Of a DNA stretch of 64,000 nt, positions 25,431 through 33,873 are shown piece after piece. The translations under genes were made by a program, and so were the position numbers. Under the pieces are notes generated by a model that worked only from the letters and a program-made list of their open reading frames with translations, was not told where the DNA came from and searched no databases. This DNA is from an uncultured Fibrobacter sp. (GTDB taxonomy: Bacteria; Fibrobacterota; Fibrobacteria; Fibrobacterales; Fibrobacteraceae): contig CAKUXP010000006.1 of NCBI GenBank assembly GCA_934700345.1, forward strand, positions 1 through 64,000. The letters run 5' to 3'. Every line of letters begins with the position of its first letter. Within the stretch, counting starts at the first letter, position 1.

Positions 25431-26416
25431 ACGAAAAAACAATTGAAGTTCGCTCCGGCAAGGGCGGTAACGGACTCAGCAGCTTCCGACGTGAAAAATT
25501 CGTTCCCCTAGGCGGCCCCGACGGTGGCGACGGTGGGCGCGGGGGAAGCGTCATCCTGCGGGCGAACGAACAATACACCACCCTGCTCGACATGGGAAAC
25601 CGGAGAATCTACAAGGCGGACAACGGCGAAGACGGCGGAGCGGCGCGCTGCACGGGAAAGTCGGCCAAGGATCTGGTAATCGACGTTCCCTGTGGCACGA
25701 TTGTCAAGGACGCGGCAGGACATATCCTTGCGGACCTCACCGAACCGGACCAGCGCTGGATAGCCGCCAAGGGCGGGCGCGGGGGACTGGGAAACGTCCA
25801 TTTCGCAACCCCTGCAGTACAAGGTCCCGAGAAGGCGACACGCGGACAGGGCGGCGAACGCCGGGAACTCTTTCTCGAACTGAAACTCGTTGCGGACATC
25901 GGGCTTGTCGGATTCCCGAACGCGGGAAAATCCTCGCTCGTCAATAAGATTTCCTCGGCAAGGCCCAAGGTCGGCGATTACCCGTTTACGACTCTCGAAC
26001 CTGTCCTCGGCATCGTCTCCCACGCGTCGCATTCCTTTGTCGTCGCGGACATTCCGGGGCTCATCGACGGGGCGAGTTCCGGCAAGGGGCTAGGGCATGA
26101 ATTTCTCAAGCACATCGAACGCACCTACGCGCTCCTGTTCGTCATCGACGCCTTTGAAGAAGACGCCTGGAAAAAATTTCAGACGCTCCGCAAGGAACTC
26201 GGGAACTTTCACCCGAAGCTCGTCAAAAAGCCCTACGTTATCGCGCTAAACAAGTCCGATCTAGGTATCGAAACCGCCGTCAGGAAGTTCAAGGCGAAGA
26301 AAGAAAAATTCATCGTCACGTCAGCCTTTTCCGGAGAAGGCATCCGGGAACTGATCCAGGCGCTATCCGATCTCGTCCCCGACAAGCAGAAAAAGTACAA
26401 GGGCTGGAGCAAGTAG
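25421..26416 (+). CDS. obg: Obg/CgtA GTPase
   Basis: 331 residues. The Gly-rich Obg fold (GKGGNGLSSFRREKFVPLGG...GDGGRGGSV) is followed by the GTPase domain: G1 GFPNAGKSS, G3 DIPGLIDGA, G4 NKSD. No long C-terminal OCT extension. It is a ribosome-associated GTPase in 50S maturation and the stringent response. It overlaps argC and is 2 nt from the HU gene. Confidence 0.97.
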   Translation: MFLDEKTIEVRSGKGGNGLSSFRREKFVPLGGPDGGDGGRGGSVILRANEQYTTLLDMGNRRIYKADNGEDGGAARCTGKSAKDLVIDVPCGTIVKDAAGHILADLTEPDQRWIAAKGGRGGLGNVHFATPAVQGPEKATRGQGGERRELFLELKLVADIGLVGFPNAGKSSLVNKISSARPKVGDYPFTTLEPVLGIVSHASHSFVVADIPGLIDGASSGKGLGHEFLKHIERTYALLFVIDAFEEDAWKKFQTLRKELGNFHPKLVKKPYVIALNKSDLGIETAVRKFKAKKEKFIVTSAFSGEGIRELIQALSDLVPDKQKKYKGWSK

Positions 26417-26418
26417 AC

Positions 26419-26730
26419 ATGGCGACATCCAGGAACAACATCACGAAAAAGGACCTCGTCGAAGAAATCGCATCGCGAATAGGTTTCACGCAAGTCGATA
26501 CGAAAGTCATCGTGGAAAGTTTTCTGGATGCCATTTCCAAAGCCCTATCCGAAGGCAAGAACATCGAAATTCGCGGATTCGGTAGGTTCAAGCTCAAGGC
26601 TCGAGAAGCCCACACCGCGCGAAACCCGCGTACCGGAGAACAGGTGAACGTCAAAGCGCAGGTCCGCCCAGTCTTCGAAGCGAGCCGCGAACTCAACCGA
26701 ATTTTCGAAACCCGAGACGAAGAGCTATGA
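26419..26730 (+). CDS. HU/IHF-family DNA-binding protein
   Basis: 103 residues with the HU core: helices (ITKKDLVEEIASRIG), FLDAISKAL, IRGFGRFKL, and the DNA-intercalating arm ARNPRTGE. It bends DNA and helps shape the nucleoid. I cannot decide between HU and an IHF subunit. It is 2 nt after obg and shares an ATGA overlap with smpB. Confidence 0.93.
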   Translation: MATSRNNITKKDLVEEIASRIGFTQVDTKVIVESFLDAISKALSEGKNIEIRGFGRFKLKAREAHTARNPRTGEQVNVKAQVRPVFEASRELNRIFETRDEEL

Positions 26731-27200
26731 GCAAGGATTCCCCCAAGACGCCGACGATCGTAAACCGCAAAGCGCAGCACCAGTACTTTGTCGATGAACG
26801 CTTTGAAACGGGAATCATGCTGGTCGGTTCGGAAATCAAGTCCATCCGAGACGGAAAGTGCAACATCAACGACGCCTGGGTTGACGTTTCCAAAGACAAA
26901 AACGAGCTCTGGCTTATCGGGGCGCACATCGACGACTATTCCTTCGCCAAGCGTTTTGGCCATGAACCGCAACGCAAGCGAAAACTGCTCGCCCACGTTT
27001 CCGAAATCCAGAAGATGCGCAAGGCGACGGAGCTGAAAGGGCTGACACTCATTCCTCTCAAACTGTATTTCAAGAACCGATATGTCAAGATCGAAGTAGG
27101 TATATGCCGAGGCAAGGACAACAGGGACAAACGCGAAGACATCATCGCACGGGATACGAAACTCGCCATCGCCCGAATCGTCAAGGCGTCAAGACGCTGA
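26727..27200 (+). CDS. smpB: SsrA-binding protein SmpB
   Basis: 157 residues with the family core (NRKAQHQYFVDERFETGIML, then GSEIKSIRDGKCNINDAW) and a basic C-terminal tail (KREDIIARDTKLAIAR). It brings tmRNA to stalled ribosomes for trans-translation. Its presence makes a tmRNA likely elsewhere in the genome and is relevant to the nonstop ORF at 5064-5270. It overlaps the amidase frame by 97 nt. Confidence 0.97.
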   Translation: MSKDSPKTPTIVNRKAQHQYFVDERFETGIMLVGSEIKSIRDGKCNINDAWVDVSKDKNELWLIGAHIDDYSFAKRFGHEPQRKRKLLAHVSEIQKMRKATELKGLTLIPLKLYFKNRYVKIEVGICRGKDNRDKREDIIARDTKLAIARIVKASRR

Positions 27201-28417
27201 TTTTCGCCTTCTTTCTTCTGCTCACGGGCCTTTTCACCGAAACGCCCGCAAGCGTCCGTGCGCAGTTAAAAAGCGGGACCTGGATGATCGAAATCGAGCA
27301 GCTCGCCAAGTCGGAAGGTCTTGTCACCAAATTCAAGCCCATCGAAAAACACTTTACGGCAAAAGGGGACGTTTTTTCTTGCTCGTTCGTCGTCGGCTTC
27401 CCCTACATTTTTGCAAACGGCAAGGCGGTAAAGCTTTCCGCGCCCACATACTTCGCAGACGACGCCATCTGGGTTCCCGCTTCCGAAACGATGGAAATTT
27501 TCGGCAAGGCCTTTTCAAAAAAGTATTCGCTCGATTCGGCATCCGGCCTCCTGAAATCGGAAAGAATTCAGCGGACTGGGGCTTCCCCCATTTCGGACTC
27601 CATACAAGCAAAGCAGGATTCTGGACAAACGAATGATTCCACGCAAACAAAGAAATCCAAGATACAGGTTGCTCCGCAAAGTAAAAATGCGCCCGCCGGT
27701 TCCCGCGAAGTGAAAAACATCGTTATCGATCCGGGCCACGGCGGAAAGGATCCGGGAGCCATCGGAAAGTTTTCAAACGAGAAGGACATCGTACTATCGG
27801 TTGCGAAACGGCTTGAAAAGGAACTCATCAAACGCGGATTCCGCGTGAAGCTCACCCGCAGCACGGACAAGTTCATCCAGCTATCGGAACGTCCCCAGAT
27901 AGCAAACCGCTGGAACGGCGATCTGTTCATCAGCCTGCACTGCAATTCCATCGACGGGGCGAGAAAAGCCAAGGCCAAGGGCTTCCGCATCTACGTTCTG
28001 CGCGATCCGGAAAGCGAAGAAGACCGCGCGATAGCCAGGCGAGAAAACAAGGTCGCATCGCTCTACGGCGACAAGAATTCCAAGGACGAGCTTTCCCCGC
28101 TCGACTGGCTCAAAATCCAGGCGCGCCTCGAACAGTACAAGCAGGCAAGCTACACGTTTACCGAAAAGATTATCCAGTCTTACGGCGGTGGGAAAATTCC
28201 CCGGCAAGGATCCGGTGCGGGCGGCGCGGGTTTCATGGTTCTAGTCGGCGCGTTCATGCCGGCGACACTTATCGAGCTAGGTTTCATCAGCAACCCGGAA
28301 GAGGAACGCTACATGAATTCCGAAAACGGCCAGAAGGACATGGCGAGACGTATCGCCATCGGTGTCGAGGAATACAGGAAGGCGATAGACAATTACCTGA
28401 AAACGCTTTCGCATTGA
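27104..28417 (+). CDS. N-acetylmuramoyl-L-alanine amidase (Amidase_3)
   Basis: 437 residues. The C-terminal Zn amidase domain (about 205-430) has VIDPGHGGKDPG (His), NEKD (Glu), SLHCNS (His) and the catalytic-type Glu in ATLIELGFISN. The N-terminal part is AMIN-like. A hydrophobic signal segment (TLIFAFFLLLTGLF) sits at residues about 31-44, so it is exported. The start is uncertain: the only ATG before the signal is at 27104, inside smpB, with a weak GTAGG upstream; a CTG at 27197 would give a conventional signal peptide. It cleaves the amide between MurNAc and the peptide during cell separation. Confidence 0.88.
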   Translation: MPRQGQQGQTRRHHRTGYETRHRPNRQGVKTLIFAFFLLLTGLFTETPASVRAQLKSGTWMIEIEQLAKSEGLVTKFKPIEKHFTAKGDVFSCSFVVGFPYIFANGKAVKLSAPTYFADDAIWVPASETMEIFGKAFSKKYSLDSASGLLKSERIQRTGASPISDSIQAKQDSGQTNDSTQTKKSKIQVAPQSKNAPAGSREVKNIVIDPGHGGKDPGAIGKFSNEKDIVLSVAKRLEKELIKRGFRVKLTRSTDKFIQLSERPQIANRWNGDLFISLHCNSIDGARKAKAKGFRIYVLRDPESEEDRAIARRENKVASLYGDKNSKDELSPLDWLKIQARLEQYKQASYTFTEKIIQSYGGGKIPRQGSGAGGAGFMVLVGAFMPATLIELGFISNPEEERYMNSENGQKDMARRIAIGVEEYRKAIDNYLKTLSH

Positions 28418-28503
28418 CCATCCTTTCGACAAAATTGTCATTTGGCAACCGTCTTTCAGCAAGCATTTTTAAAATTTTTCAACCCGACCGCACGATAGAA
28501 TTC

Positions 28504-28511
28504 TATCTTTG
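28504..28511 (+). promoter_or_regulatory. TAnnTTTG promoter box of yebC
   Basis: TATCTTTG leaves a leader of about 26 nt that contains the GAGG ribosome site of yebC. Confidence 0.6.
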
Positions 28512-28542
28512 GGACATTAAAATTTGAACACCCGAGGTACAT

Positions 28543-29289
28543 ATGTCCGGACATTCCAAATGGGCAACCACCAAGCGCAAGAAGGCTAAAACAGATGTCG
28601 CACGCGCAAAGGCCTGGAACAAATTCATTAAGGAAATCTCCATCGCCGCCAAGCTCGGTGGAGGCAACCCGGATGCGAACCCGCGTCTCCGCGCAGCGAT
28701 TCTCAAGGCAAAGAGTCAGAGCCTTCCGGCAAAGAACATCGAGTCCGCGATTGCGAAGGGAACCGGCGAAGGCAAGGACGTCATCATGGAAGAGCCGATT
28801 TACGAAGGGCGCGGGCCAGGCGGAGTCGCTATTTTCGTAAAATGCATGACGGACAACAAGACACGCACCGTTTCCAACATCCGCAACATCTTCAACAAGA
28901 ACGGCGGAAGCCTTGGTGAAGCGGGTTCCGTTGCCTGGGCGTTCACCCACAAGGGCGTCATCGACGTAGATGCTTCCAAGTACACCGAAGACCAGGTAAT
29001 GGACGTGGCGCTCGAAGCTGGTGCAGACGACATGGCGACAGAAGACGGCGTTCATGAAATATCCACTTCGCCGGAATCCTTCGACGCCGTAACCAAGGCG
29101 CTCGAAGCCGCGGGCATCGAAATGCTCAGCGCGGAAATTTCCTACGTTCCGAACGACCCGGTAAAGCTCGACCACGCCGATGCGCAGAAACTCCTGAAGC
29201 TCCTCGACAAGTTCGAAGACGACGATGACGTCCAGGATGTCTATCACAACGCGGAAATCAGCGAAGAGGACATGGAAGCCGCCGAATAA
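28543..29289 (+). CDS. yebC: YebC/PmpR-family protein
   Basis: 248 residues, normal length, beginning MSGHSKWATTKRKKAKTD with the three-domain YebC pattern (GRGPGGVAIFVKCMTDNKTRTVSNIRN cut here into its known core). Known members act as transcription regulators, or help translation of proline stretches. Own promoter, own GAGG site, and a strong terminator, so it is monocistronic. Confidence 0.95.
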   Translation: MSGHSKWATTKRKKAKTDVARAKAWNKFIKEISIAAKLGGGNPDANPRLRAAILKAKSQSLPAKNIESAIAKGTGEGKDVIMEEPIYEGRGPGGVAIFVKCMTDNKTRTVSNIRNIFNKNGGSLGEAGSVAWAFTHKGVIDVDASKYTEDQVMDVALEAGADDMATEDGVHEISTSPESFDAVTKALEAAGIEMLSAEISYVPNDPVKLDHADAQKLLKLLDKFEDDDDVQDVYHNAEISEEDMEAAE

Positions 29290-29305
29290 TTTCCGAGCCT
29301 AAGCG

Positions 29306-29334
29306 AAAAGCCTCGCGTTCGCGAGGCTTTTTTT
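29306..29334. terminator. Bidirectional terminator between yebC and ppa
   Basis: A perfect stem AAAGCCTCGCG/CGCGAGGCTTT with a TT loop is flanked by A and T runs. It serves the convergent yebC and ppa genes. Confidence 0.92.
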
Positions 29335-29359
29335 AACGTTTCGGTTTCAACTCTTTAAC

Positions 29360-29959
29360 CTAAATCATCATCAGGTCGGAATTGGGGCTGTACTCCGACT
29401 GGGCTTCGGGTTCCTGGTAGCGGACTTCCGGTGTCTGAACCTGTGTCGCAAAGAAATTCCTGTGCGCCTCGACGATTTTTTCTCGAGCGAAATCGGCGGA
29501 AAGCCAGTCCCCGATTTCAACGGATTTGCCTTCCAGCTCCTTGTAATACTGGAAAAAGTTGCGCGTAATCTTGAGAAACATCGGATCGACATCCTGCAAG
29601 TCCCGGATCGGATGCGGAATGTAAAGCGGGACACCCAATACCTTGTAGTCCTTCTTTCCGCCATCCGTCATGTCGAGTACGCCCACCGCACGGCACGAGA
29701 CGACCGTTCCTGTCGCAAGCGGTGCCGAGCAATAGACCAGCATATCCAGAGCGTCGCCGTCATCGGCGCGGGTGCTCGGTATTAACCCGTAACTGCACGG
29801 GTAGCTCATGGAAGACAAGAGGCAACGGTCCAGACGGAACACGTGATAGCGTTCGTCGTATTCATACTTGACGTTCGTATCCTTGGGAATTTCGACCACG
29901 CAATCCACTTCGTAGGGATATTTCGGTCCTATCGGCAGTTCTAGATAATTGATTGGCAT
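29360..29959 (-). CDS. ppa: Inorganic pyrophosphatase, family I
   Basis: 199 residues. The core has YGLIPST, the metal-binding DGDALDMLV and the KDYKVLGVP region. It hydrolyses pyrophosphate in the cytoplasm. No Shine-Dalgarno is seen; a TATATTTG box ends 5 nt before the ATG, so the mRNA should be leaderless. About 20 C-terminal residues beyond the enzyme core (PEVRYQEPEAQSEYSPNSD) look disordered. Confidence 0.95.
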   Translation of the reverse strand: MPINYLELPIGPKYPYEVDCVVEIPKDTNVKYEYDERYHVFRLDRCLLSSMSYPCSYGLIPSTRADDGDALDMLVYCSAPLATGTVVSCRAVGVLDMTDGGKKDYKVLGVPLYIPHPIRDLQDVDPMFLKITRNFFQYYKELEGKSVEIGDWLSADFAREKIVEAHRNFFATQVQTPEVRYQEPEAQSEYSPNSDLMMI

Positions 29960-29964
29960 AGACC

Positions 29965-29972
29965 CAAATATA
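29965..29972 (-). promoter_or_regulatory. TAnnTTTG promoter box of ppa
   Basis: TATATTTG on the minus strand, ending 5 nt before the ppa ATG. Confidence 0.6.
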
Positions 29973-29980
29973 ATTTCAAC

Positions 29981-31252
29981 TTAACGGGATCGCCACCGCA
30001 AAGACACGTTTTTATCATACAGCCCTACGGAAATCTTTACGCCTCCCCCATCCGGGCTGTAGCCCGCTTCAATTCTCAGGCGGTCCAGCGCCGGAATAAG
30101 GAAATGGATTCCGCCATAGACACTCTGCCGGTAATCCTCCCATCCGGGCATCTGGCTGTCCCAGAGGAAAGAGCCTTCGACACCAGCCACGAGCTGCACA
30201 CCCCAGAAAAGGTTCGCTCCAAGAACCGAAAACGGACGCCGTTCCAAAAGCACAAAACGTTCTTCGACATTCCAGATAGCTTCGTGACGACCGTGGATGC
30301 TCGAATCGGGCGAAAAGCCGCGCAGCGAATTTGCGCCGCCCTGGTGCAGGCGTTCAAAGAACATCTGCGTCCCCGGTCGAAACCGAAAGAGCGAAGAAGC
30401 CCCCGTAATCCAGCGTCCCCGAGAAAAATAGAGCCGGTTGTCCCAGAGATATTCCACGAAACTTTCGACGCTTGAATCGAACACTCCGTAGCGTGTCACA
30501 CGGAATTCCTCGAACGCGCCATGCCGCGGATCCATCCTCGAATCGCAGCTTTCCCAGAGTACGCCCAATCCCAGATCCGGCACGGAACCGAAACTCTGGA
30601 CATAGCGGTAAGAAGGAGCCCAGACGAGATAGACGTTCTGCCAGAGCTTCACATCGAGTTCTAGATGGACGAACCAGGAGCGGTCATCGAATCCGCGCAA
30701 GTCGTCCCACGAATCTGTCCGCAGGAACTCGAAATTCCAGGAAACAGGCAAGTTCCACAGCCACGGCGAACTTGCGTAAACCGCAAATTCCTTCGACTCG
30801 AAAAGCGGATCTACCGACATGCGGTATTGCGCCTCCACGCGGATATCCTCGCCTAGGACATTCAGGTGGGCAAGAGCAGCGCCGAGCATCCAGCCGTCCT
30901 GGTCGGTCTTCTTCCCCGCGGGAGAAGGAATCCAGTGCAGAAGTTCCGTAAAGCGGTACTCTAGGTCCTGTCCGCCGCCGGTTTCCGAACAGGAGAGTGT
31001 AATATTCGAAAAAATGTCCAGACTTTCCAGCCGGGATTTCTCGGCGAAAAATTCCCGCTCGGAAAACCCCATTCCAGGCGCATGGAAAAGTTCCCGTTCC
31101 ACGACCCGCGGATCGGTATTCTCTAACCCCGTAAAGCGGACGCCCGCAATGCGCATCCCGTTGACGCAATTTTCCACAGCCGGTGTGGCAAAAAGCGTTC
31201 CCGTCACAAGGGCGAAAATCCAGAAAGCGGGCAGGGGACGAAAAAAAAGCAT
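29981..31252 (-). CDS. Omp85-family outer-membrane barrel with one POTRA domain
   Basis: 423 residues. A signal peptide (about 1-23) is followed by one POTRA-like domain (about 34-105, IAGVRFTGLENTDPRVVEREL) and a C-terminal beta-barrel with the Omp85 loop motif GGANSLRGFSPDS. BamA has about five POTRAs and TamA three, so this is a short surface-antigen type. Substrate unknown: protein or lipid insertion. It is upstream of ppa on the same strand, 21 nt away, but ppa has its own promoter box. Confidence 0.85.
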   Translation of the reverse strand: MLFFRPLPAFWIFALVTGTLFATPAVENCVNGMRIAGVRFTGLENTDPRVVERELFHAPGMGFSEREFFAEKSRLESLDIFSNITLSCSETGGGQDLEYRFTELLHWIPSPAGKKTDQDGWMLGAALAHLNVLGEDIRVEAQYRMSVDPLFESKEFAVYASSPWLWNLPVSWNFEFLRTDSWDDLRGFDDRSWFVHLELDVKLWQNVYLVWAPSYRYVQSFGSVPDLGLGVLWESCDSRMDPRHGAFEEFRVTRYGVFDSSVESFVEYLWDNRLYFSRGRWITGASSLFRFRPGTQMFFERLHQGGANSLRGFSPDSSIHGRHEAIWNVEERFVLLERRPFSVLGANLFWGVQLVAGVEGSFLWDSQMPGWEDYRQSVYGGIHFLIPALDRLRIEAGYSPDGGGVKISVGLYDKNVSLRWRSR

Positions 31253-31264
31253 CGATTCAAGGAT

Positions 31265-31294
31265 ATAAAAAAGGCTCCCTCTTCCAAGGAAGCC
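31265..31294 (-). terminator. Rho-independent terminator of rpmE
   Basis: Read on the minus strand: stem GGCTTCC/GGGAGCC (one T.G pair) followed by TTTTTTAT. It separates rpmE from the Omp85 gene. Confidence 0.88.
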
Positions 31295-31315
31295 GTAAAG
31301 AATCTTTCCGAAAAA

Positions 31316-31627
31316 TTATTCCTCGGATTCATCCTTCTTGACCGCGCGGCGGGTCTTGCGTTTTGCCGCAGCGATGTTCAGCGTGCCGTTGCCGGCGAAA
31401 CGCTTGTTGAACTGGTCGATACGGCCAGCGGTATCCACGCGGTGCTGCTTGCCTGTCCAGAAAGGATGCGTGTCGCTTGTAATTTCAAGGGAAACTACGC
31501 CATATTCGACACCATCGATCACTTTCTTTTCGGCAGAGGACTTCGTGGAGCGGGTGATAAATTCTTTACCCGTATTCGCATCAACGAACACGACCGGTTT
31601 GTAATCGGGATGAATACCATTTTTCAT
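31316..31627 (-). CDS. rpmE2: 50S ribosomal protein bL31, type B
   Basis: 103 residues with MKNGIHPDYKPVVFVDANTG and SDTHPFWTGKQ. It lacks the Cys residues of the zinc-binding form, so it is the type B paralogue that in other bacteria replaces the zinc form under zinc limitation. The C-terminus is extended and basic then acidic (KRKTRRAVKKDESEE). An AGGA site precedes the ATG and a TAAATTTG box lies about 33 nt upstream. Confidence 0.96.
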   Translation of the reverse strand: MKNGIHPDYKPVVFVDANTGKEFITRSTKSSAEKKVIDGVEYGVVSLEITSDTHPFWTGKQHRVDTAGRIDQFNKRFAGNGTLNIAAAKRKTRRAVKKDESEE

Positions 31628-31660
31628 TTTTGAATCCTGCTGATTAAGCGTTGGTTACGC

Positions 31661-31668
31661 CAAATTTA
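31661..31668 (-). promoter_or_regulatory. TAnnTTTG promoter of rpmE2
   Basis: TAAATTTG on the minus strand, with TTGCCA 17 nt upstream of it. Leader about 28 nt. Confidence 0.65.
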
Positions 31669-31702
31669 GATGTTTTTTCCCGTTTTGGCAATTCGCAAAT
31701 AG

Positions 31703-31710
31703 TATTTTTT
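31703..31710 (+). promoter_or_regulatory. TAnnTTTT promoter-like box of LysM lipoprotein gene
   Basis: TATTTTTT ends 5 nt before the ATG at 31716, the same spacing as the other short-leader genes. The run of T makes it weaker evidence. Confidence 0.35.
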
Positions 31711-31715
31711 AGGGT

Positions 31716-32306
31716 ATGAAGCCTAAGAAAGTCCTTTTATTTTTCGCCGTGACCGCTACAAGCCTTTTTTACGGCTGTTCTGAAAATCCGGCAGACAGGA
31801 AGCTACTGGAAGTGAACAGAAAATACACGCTAGAATCCTGGCCGGACGAAAACTATATCGCCGAACTGGATTCTATCCTCAAGGCGGAGCCGCTCAAACC
31901 GGACGCGGAAGAGGAAAAGACAGCCCTCACCATCTATTCGGGGGCGATGCCTACGGTAAAACTTCCCGGAGAAAAAAAACAGACTGTGCGAGCGGGCGAA
32001 AGACGGACCGCGGCAACCGGTCAGAAGGAAACTTCCGCTTCGCACAGGGCGGAACGCTTTGCGGACCGGTTCATGAACGCCCTTTCAGAATGGCAATCCG
32101 ACCCGTCCAACGCAGCGAAGTACCGGATAGTCCCAGCCAAAGCCGGTGACGACCTTTTCCGGCTGCTTTCGCGCGCCTACGGGAACGACGCGATGAAACT
32201 CCCCAAGTTCTACACGCTGTCCGCACTCCAATCCGTCAATCCGAACATCAGGCTGGAACATCTCGAAGCGGGCGACCAAGTCCGCATCCCGGTCCTGGGA
32301 CGCTAG
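31716..32306 (+). CDS. Lipoprotein with C-terminal LysM-like domain
   Basis: 196 residues. Signal with lipobox SLFYGC (Cys about 21), a low-complexity middle rich in Lys/Glu/Thr, and a C-terminal LysM-like segment (AGDDLFRLLSRAYG...LSALQSVNPN...LEAGDQVRIPVL). It is probably held to a membrane and binds peptidoglycan. It is convergent with hisB, ending 1 nt from the hisB stop, and stands alone on the plus strand. Confidence 0.8.
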   Translation: MKPKKVLLFFAVTATSLFYGCSENPADRKLLEVNRKYTLESWPDENYIAELDSILKAEPLKPDAEEEKTALTIYSGAMPTVKLPGEKKQTVRAGERRTAATGQKETSASHRAERFADRFMNALSEWQSDPSNAAKYRIVPAKAGDDLFRLLSRAYGNDAMKLPKFYTLSALQSVNPNIRLEHLEAGDQVRIPVLGR

Positions 32307-32307
32307 A

Positions 32308-32898
32308 TCAAAGCGAGCCTTTCGAACTCGGAACGCCCTGTACCCGGCGGGAAGGCGAAACGGCCATGGCGACAGCCCGCGCAAACGCCTTGAAGATCGC
32401 TTCGAGACAATGGTGGTTGTCCGCTCCGTAGAAAAGCTCGACATGCAGATTCATCCGGGCATTTTCGCCTAGCGTCTTGAAAAAATGCTCGAAGAGGCTT
32501 GCCGGCATATTTTCCGCGCCGACGGTCGCATCCGGCAAATGCACGCGCCAGACAATACCTATCCGGTTTGAAAAATCCAAGCAGACGCGCGCCAAGGCTT
32601 CGTCCATCGGGACAAGGTAAAATCCGTAGCGCTCAATTCCCTTCTTGTCCCCGAGGCACTCGGCGAGAGCGTTTCCCAGGCAAATCGCAATATCCTCGAC
32701 AGAATGGTGCATATCGACATGCGTATCGCCGTGACACTTGACTCCGAGCGAAAAGCCGCCGTGCACTTGGAAAAGGTCCAGCATGTGGTCGAGAAATCCC
32801 GAACCGGTAGAAATTTTTCCGCGAGAGGCGGAGTCCAGGTTCAGCGTAAGTTCGATTTGCGTTTCGCTCGTATTGCGGATGATTTTCGCTTCGCGCAT
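32308..32898 (-). CDS. hisB: Imidazoleglycerol-phosphate dehydratase
   Basis: 196 residues, the monofunctional form without the phosphatase domain. Metal-binding motifs DMHHSVEDIAI and DNHHCLEAIFKAF, and the family N-terminal half STGSGFLDHMLDLF. It dehydrates imidazole-glycerol phosphate in histidine synthesis. It is 3 nt after the rodZ-like gene in one transcript; no other his gene is near. Confidence 0.96.
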   Translation of the reverse strand: MREAKIIRNTSETQIELTLNLDSASRGKISTGSGFLDHMLDLFQVHGGFSLGVKCHGDTHVDMHHSVEDIAICLGNALAECLGDKKGIERYGFYLVPMDEALARVCLDFSNRIGIVWRVHLPDATVGAENMPASLFEHFFKTLGENARMNLHVELFYGADNHHCLEAIFKAFARAVAMAVSPSRRVQGVPSSKGSL

Positions 32899-32901
32899 CG
32901 G

Positions 32902-33873
32902 TCATCTCCTCGTAAACTTGCCGTTCGGGGCGACGCAGAAGCGGCTCGCGTAGCCCTTGCGAACCGGAACGTACGAGCGCTTGCCGTTGATAAGCATCTG
33001 GCCCACGGCGTCAGGATTGCCGATGACAAGGCAAAGCGTGTCCCCATCGGAATAGGAGATCCGGGAACGCGAAGACGAGATGTACCCTTCGCGCAAGACC
33101 TTATTGTCGTTCAGGCTGCGGTAGATCCCGACCCAGGAACTAGCCGCCGAATCCTTGCCGGTAAGCGAAACCGATAGCGTGTTTGCATTTTCTGCAGAAT
33201 CCCTGACAGCCTTTTCCCGGGAATCCGACGAGACGATAAACGTTGTCGCCGAGTTTCCCTTGGCGGAAACCTTTTTCACGGTATCGGGCAAGGCGGAAGG
33301 GAGCGTGTCCGGAGCGACCGAGAGCGATTCGGGCGGAATGTTTTCCGCTCCGTCCGGGACATCCGCTTCAAACGAGGAAGTGTCCTCTTCTACGGCTGGC
33401 ATCTGGGGCTTTTCCGGAAGAGGTTGTGCAGCATCCGATGAGTTTTTTAGGAAATAGACGCCCGCAAAAAAAGAAACGGCCAGAATCACGATGCCGAGAA
33501 TCGCCACTTTCGATCCGCCCTTTCCCTGTTTCAGTTTTTTCCCGGCAAAGGATTCATCGTTCGAGGAAAACGTTTCCGCAGCGAGGAATTCCCGCGAATA
33601 GGAAGATCCCGCCTCCTTGGAATAAGCGGCGAGAACTTCCGGCATCGAAAGTCCAAGCGTCTCGGAAATGGAATTCAGGTAGCCGCGCACATAGGCTTCG
33701 ACCGGGAACTTGTCCCATTCGCCAGCCTCGATCTGTTGCAAGAACTTGAGCGAAACCCGCGTCTTCTGTGAAAGGTCCTCGAGCGAAAGACCCTTGGATT
33801 CCCGGATTCTCTTTAGGTATGCGCCAAGAGATTCGTCCGAAGTCTTGGGTTCGACAGAAATGGTCATGATCAT
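32902..33873 (-). CDS. rodZ: RodZ-like transmembrane helix-turn-helix protein
   Basis: 323 residues. HTH_25 domain (about 15-75, SLEDLSQKTRVSLKFLQQIE and GYLNSISETLG), basic juxtamembrane stretch, one TM helix (about 122-142), then a Pro/Ser-rich periplasmic linker and a C-terminal DUF4115-like domain (ISYSDGDTLCLVIGNPDAVG). RodZ links MreB to the cell-wall machinery in rod-shaped cells. Its ATG overlaps the maf stop (ATGA). Confidence 0.88.
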   Translation of the reverse strand: MIMTISVEPKTSDESLGAYLKRIRESKGLSLEDLSQKTRVSLKFLQQIEAGEWDKFPVEAYVRGYLNSISETLGLSMPEVLAAYSKEAGSSYSREFLAAETFSSNDESFAGKKLKQGKGGSKVAILGIVILAVSFFAGVYFLKNSSDAAQPLPEKPQMPAVEEDTSSFEADVPDGAENIPPESLSVAPDTLPSALPDTVKKVSAKGNSATTFIVSSDSREKAVRDSAENANTLSVSLTGKDSAASSWVGIYRSLNDNKVLREGYISSSRSRISYSDGDTLCLVIGNPDAVGQMLINGKRSYVPVRKGYASRFCVAPNGKFTRR

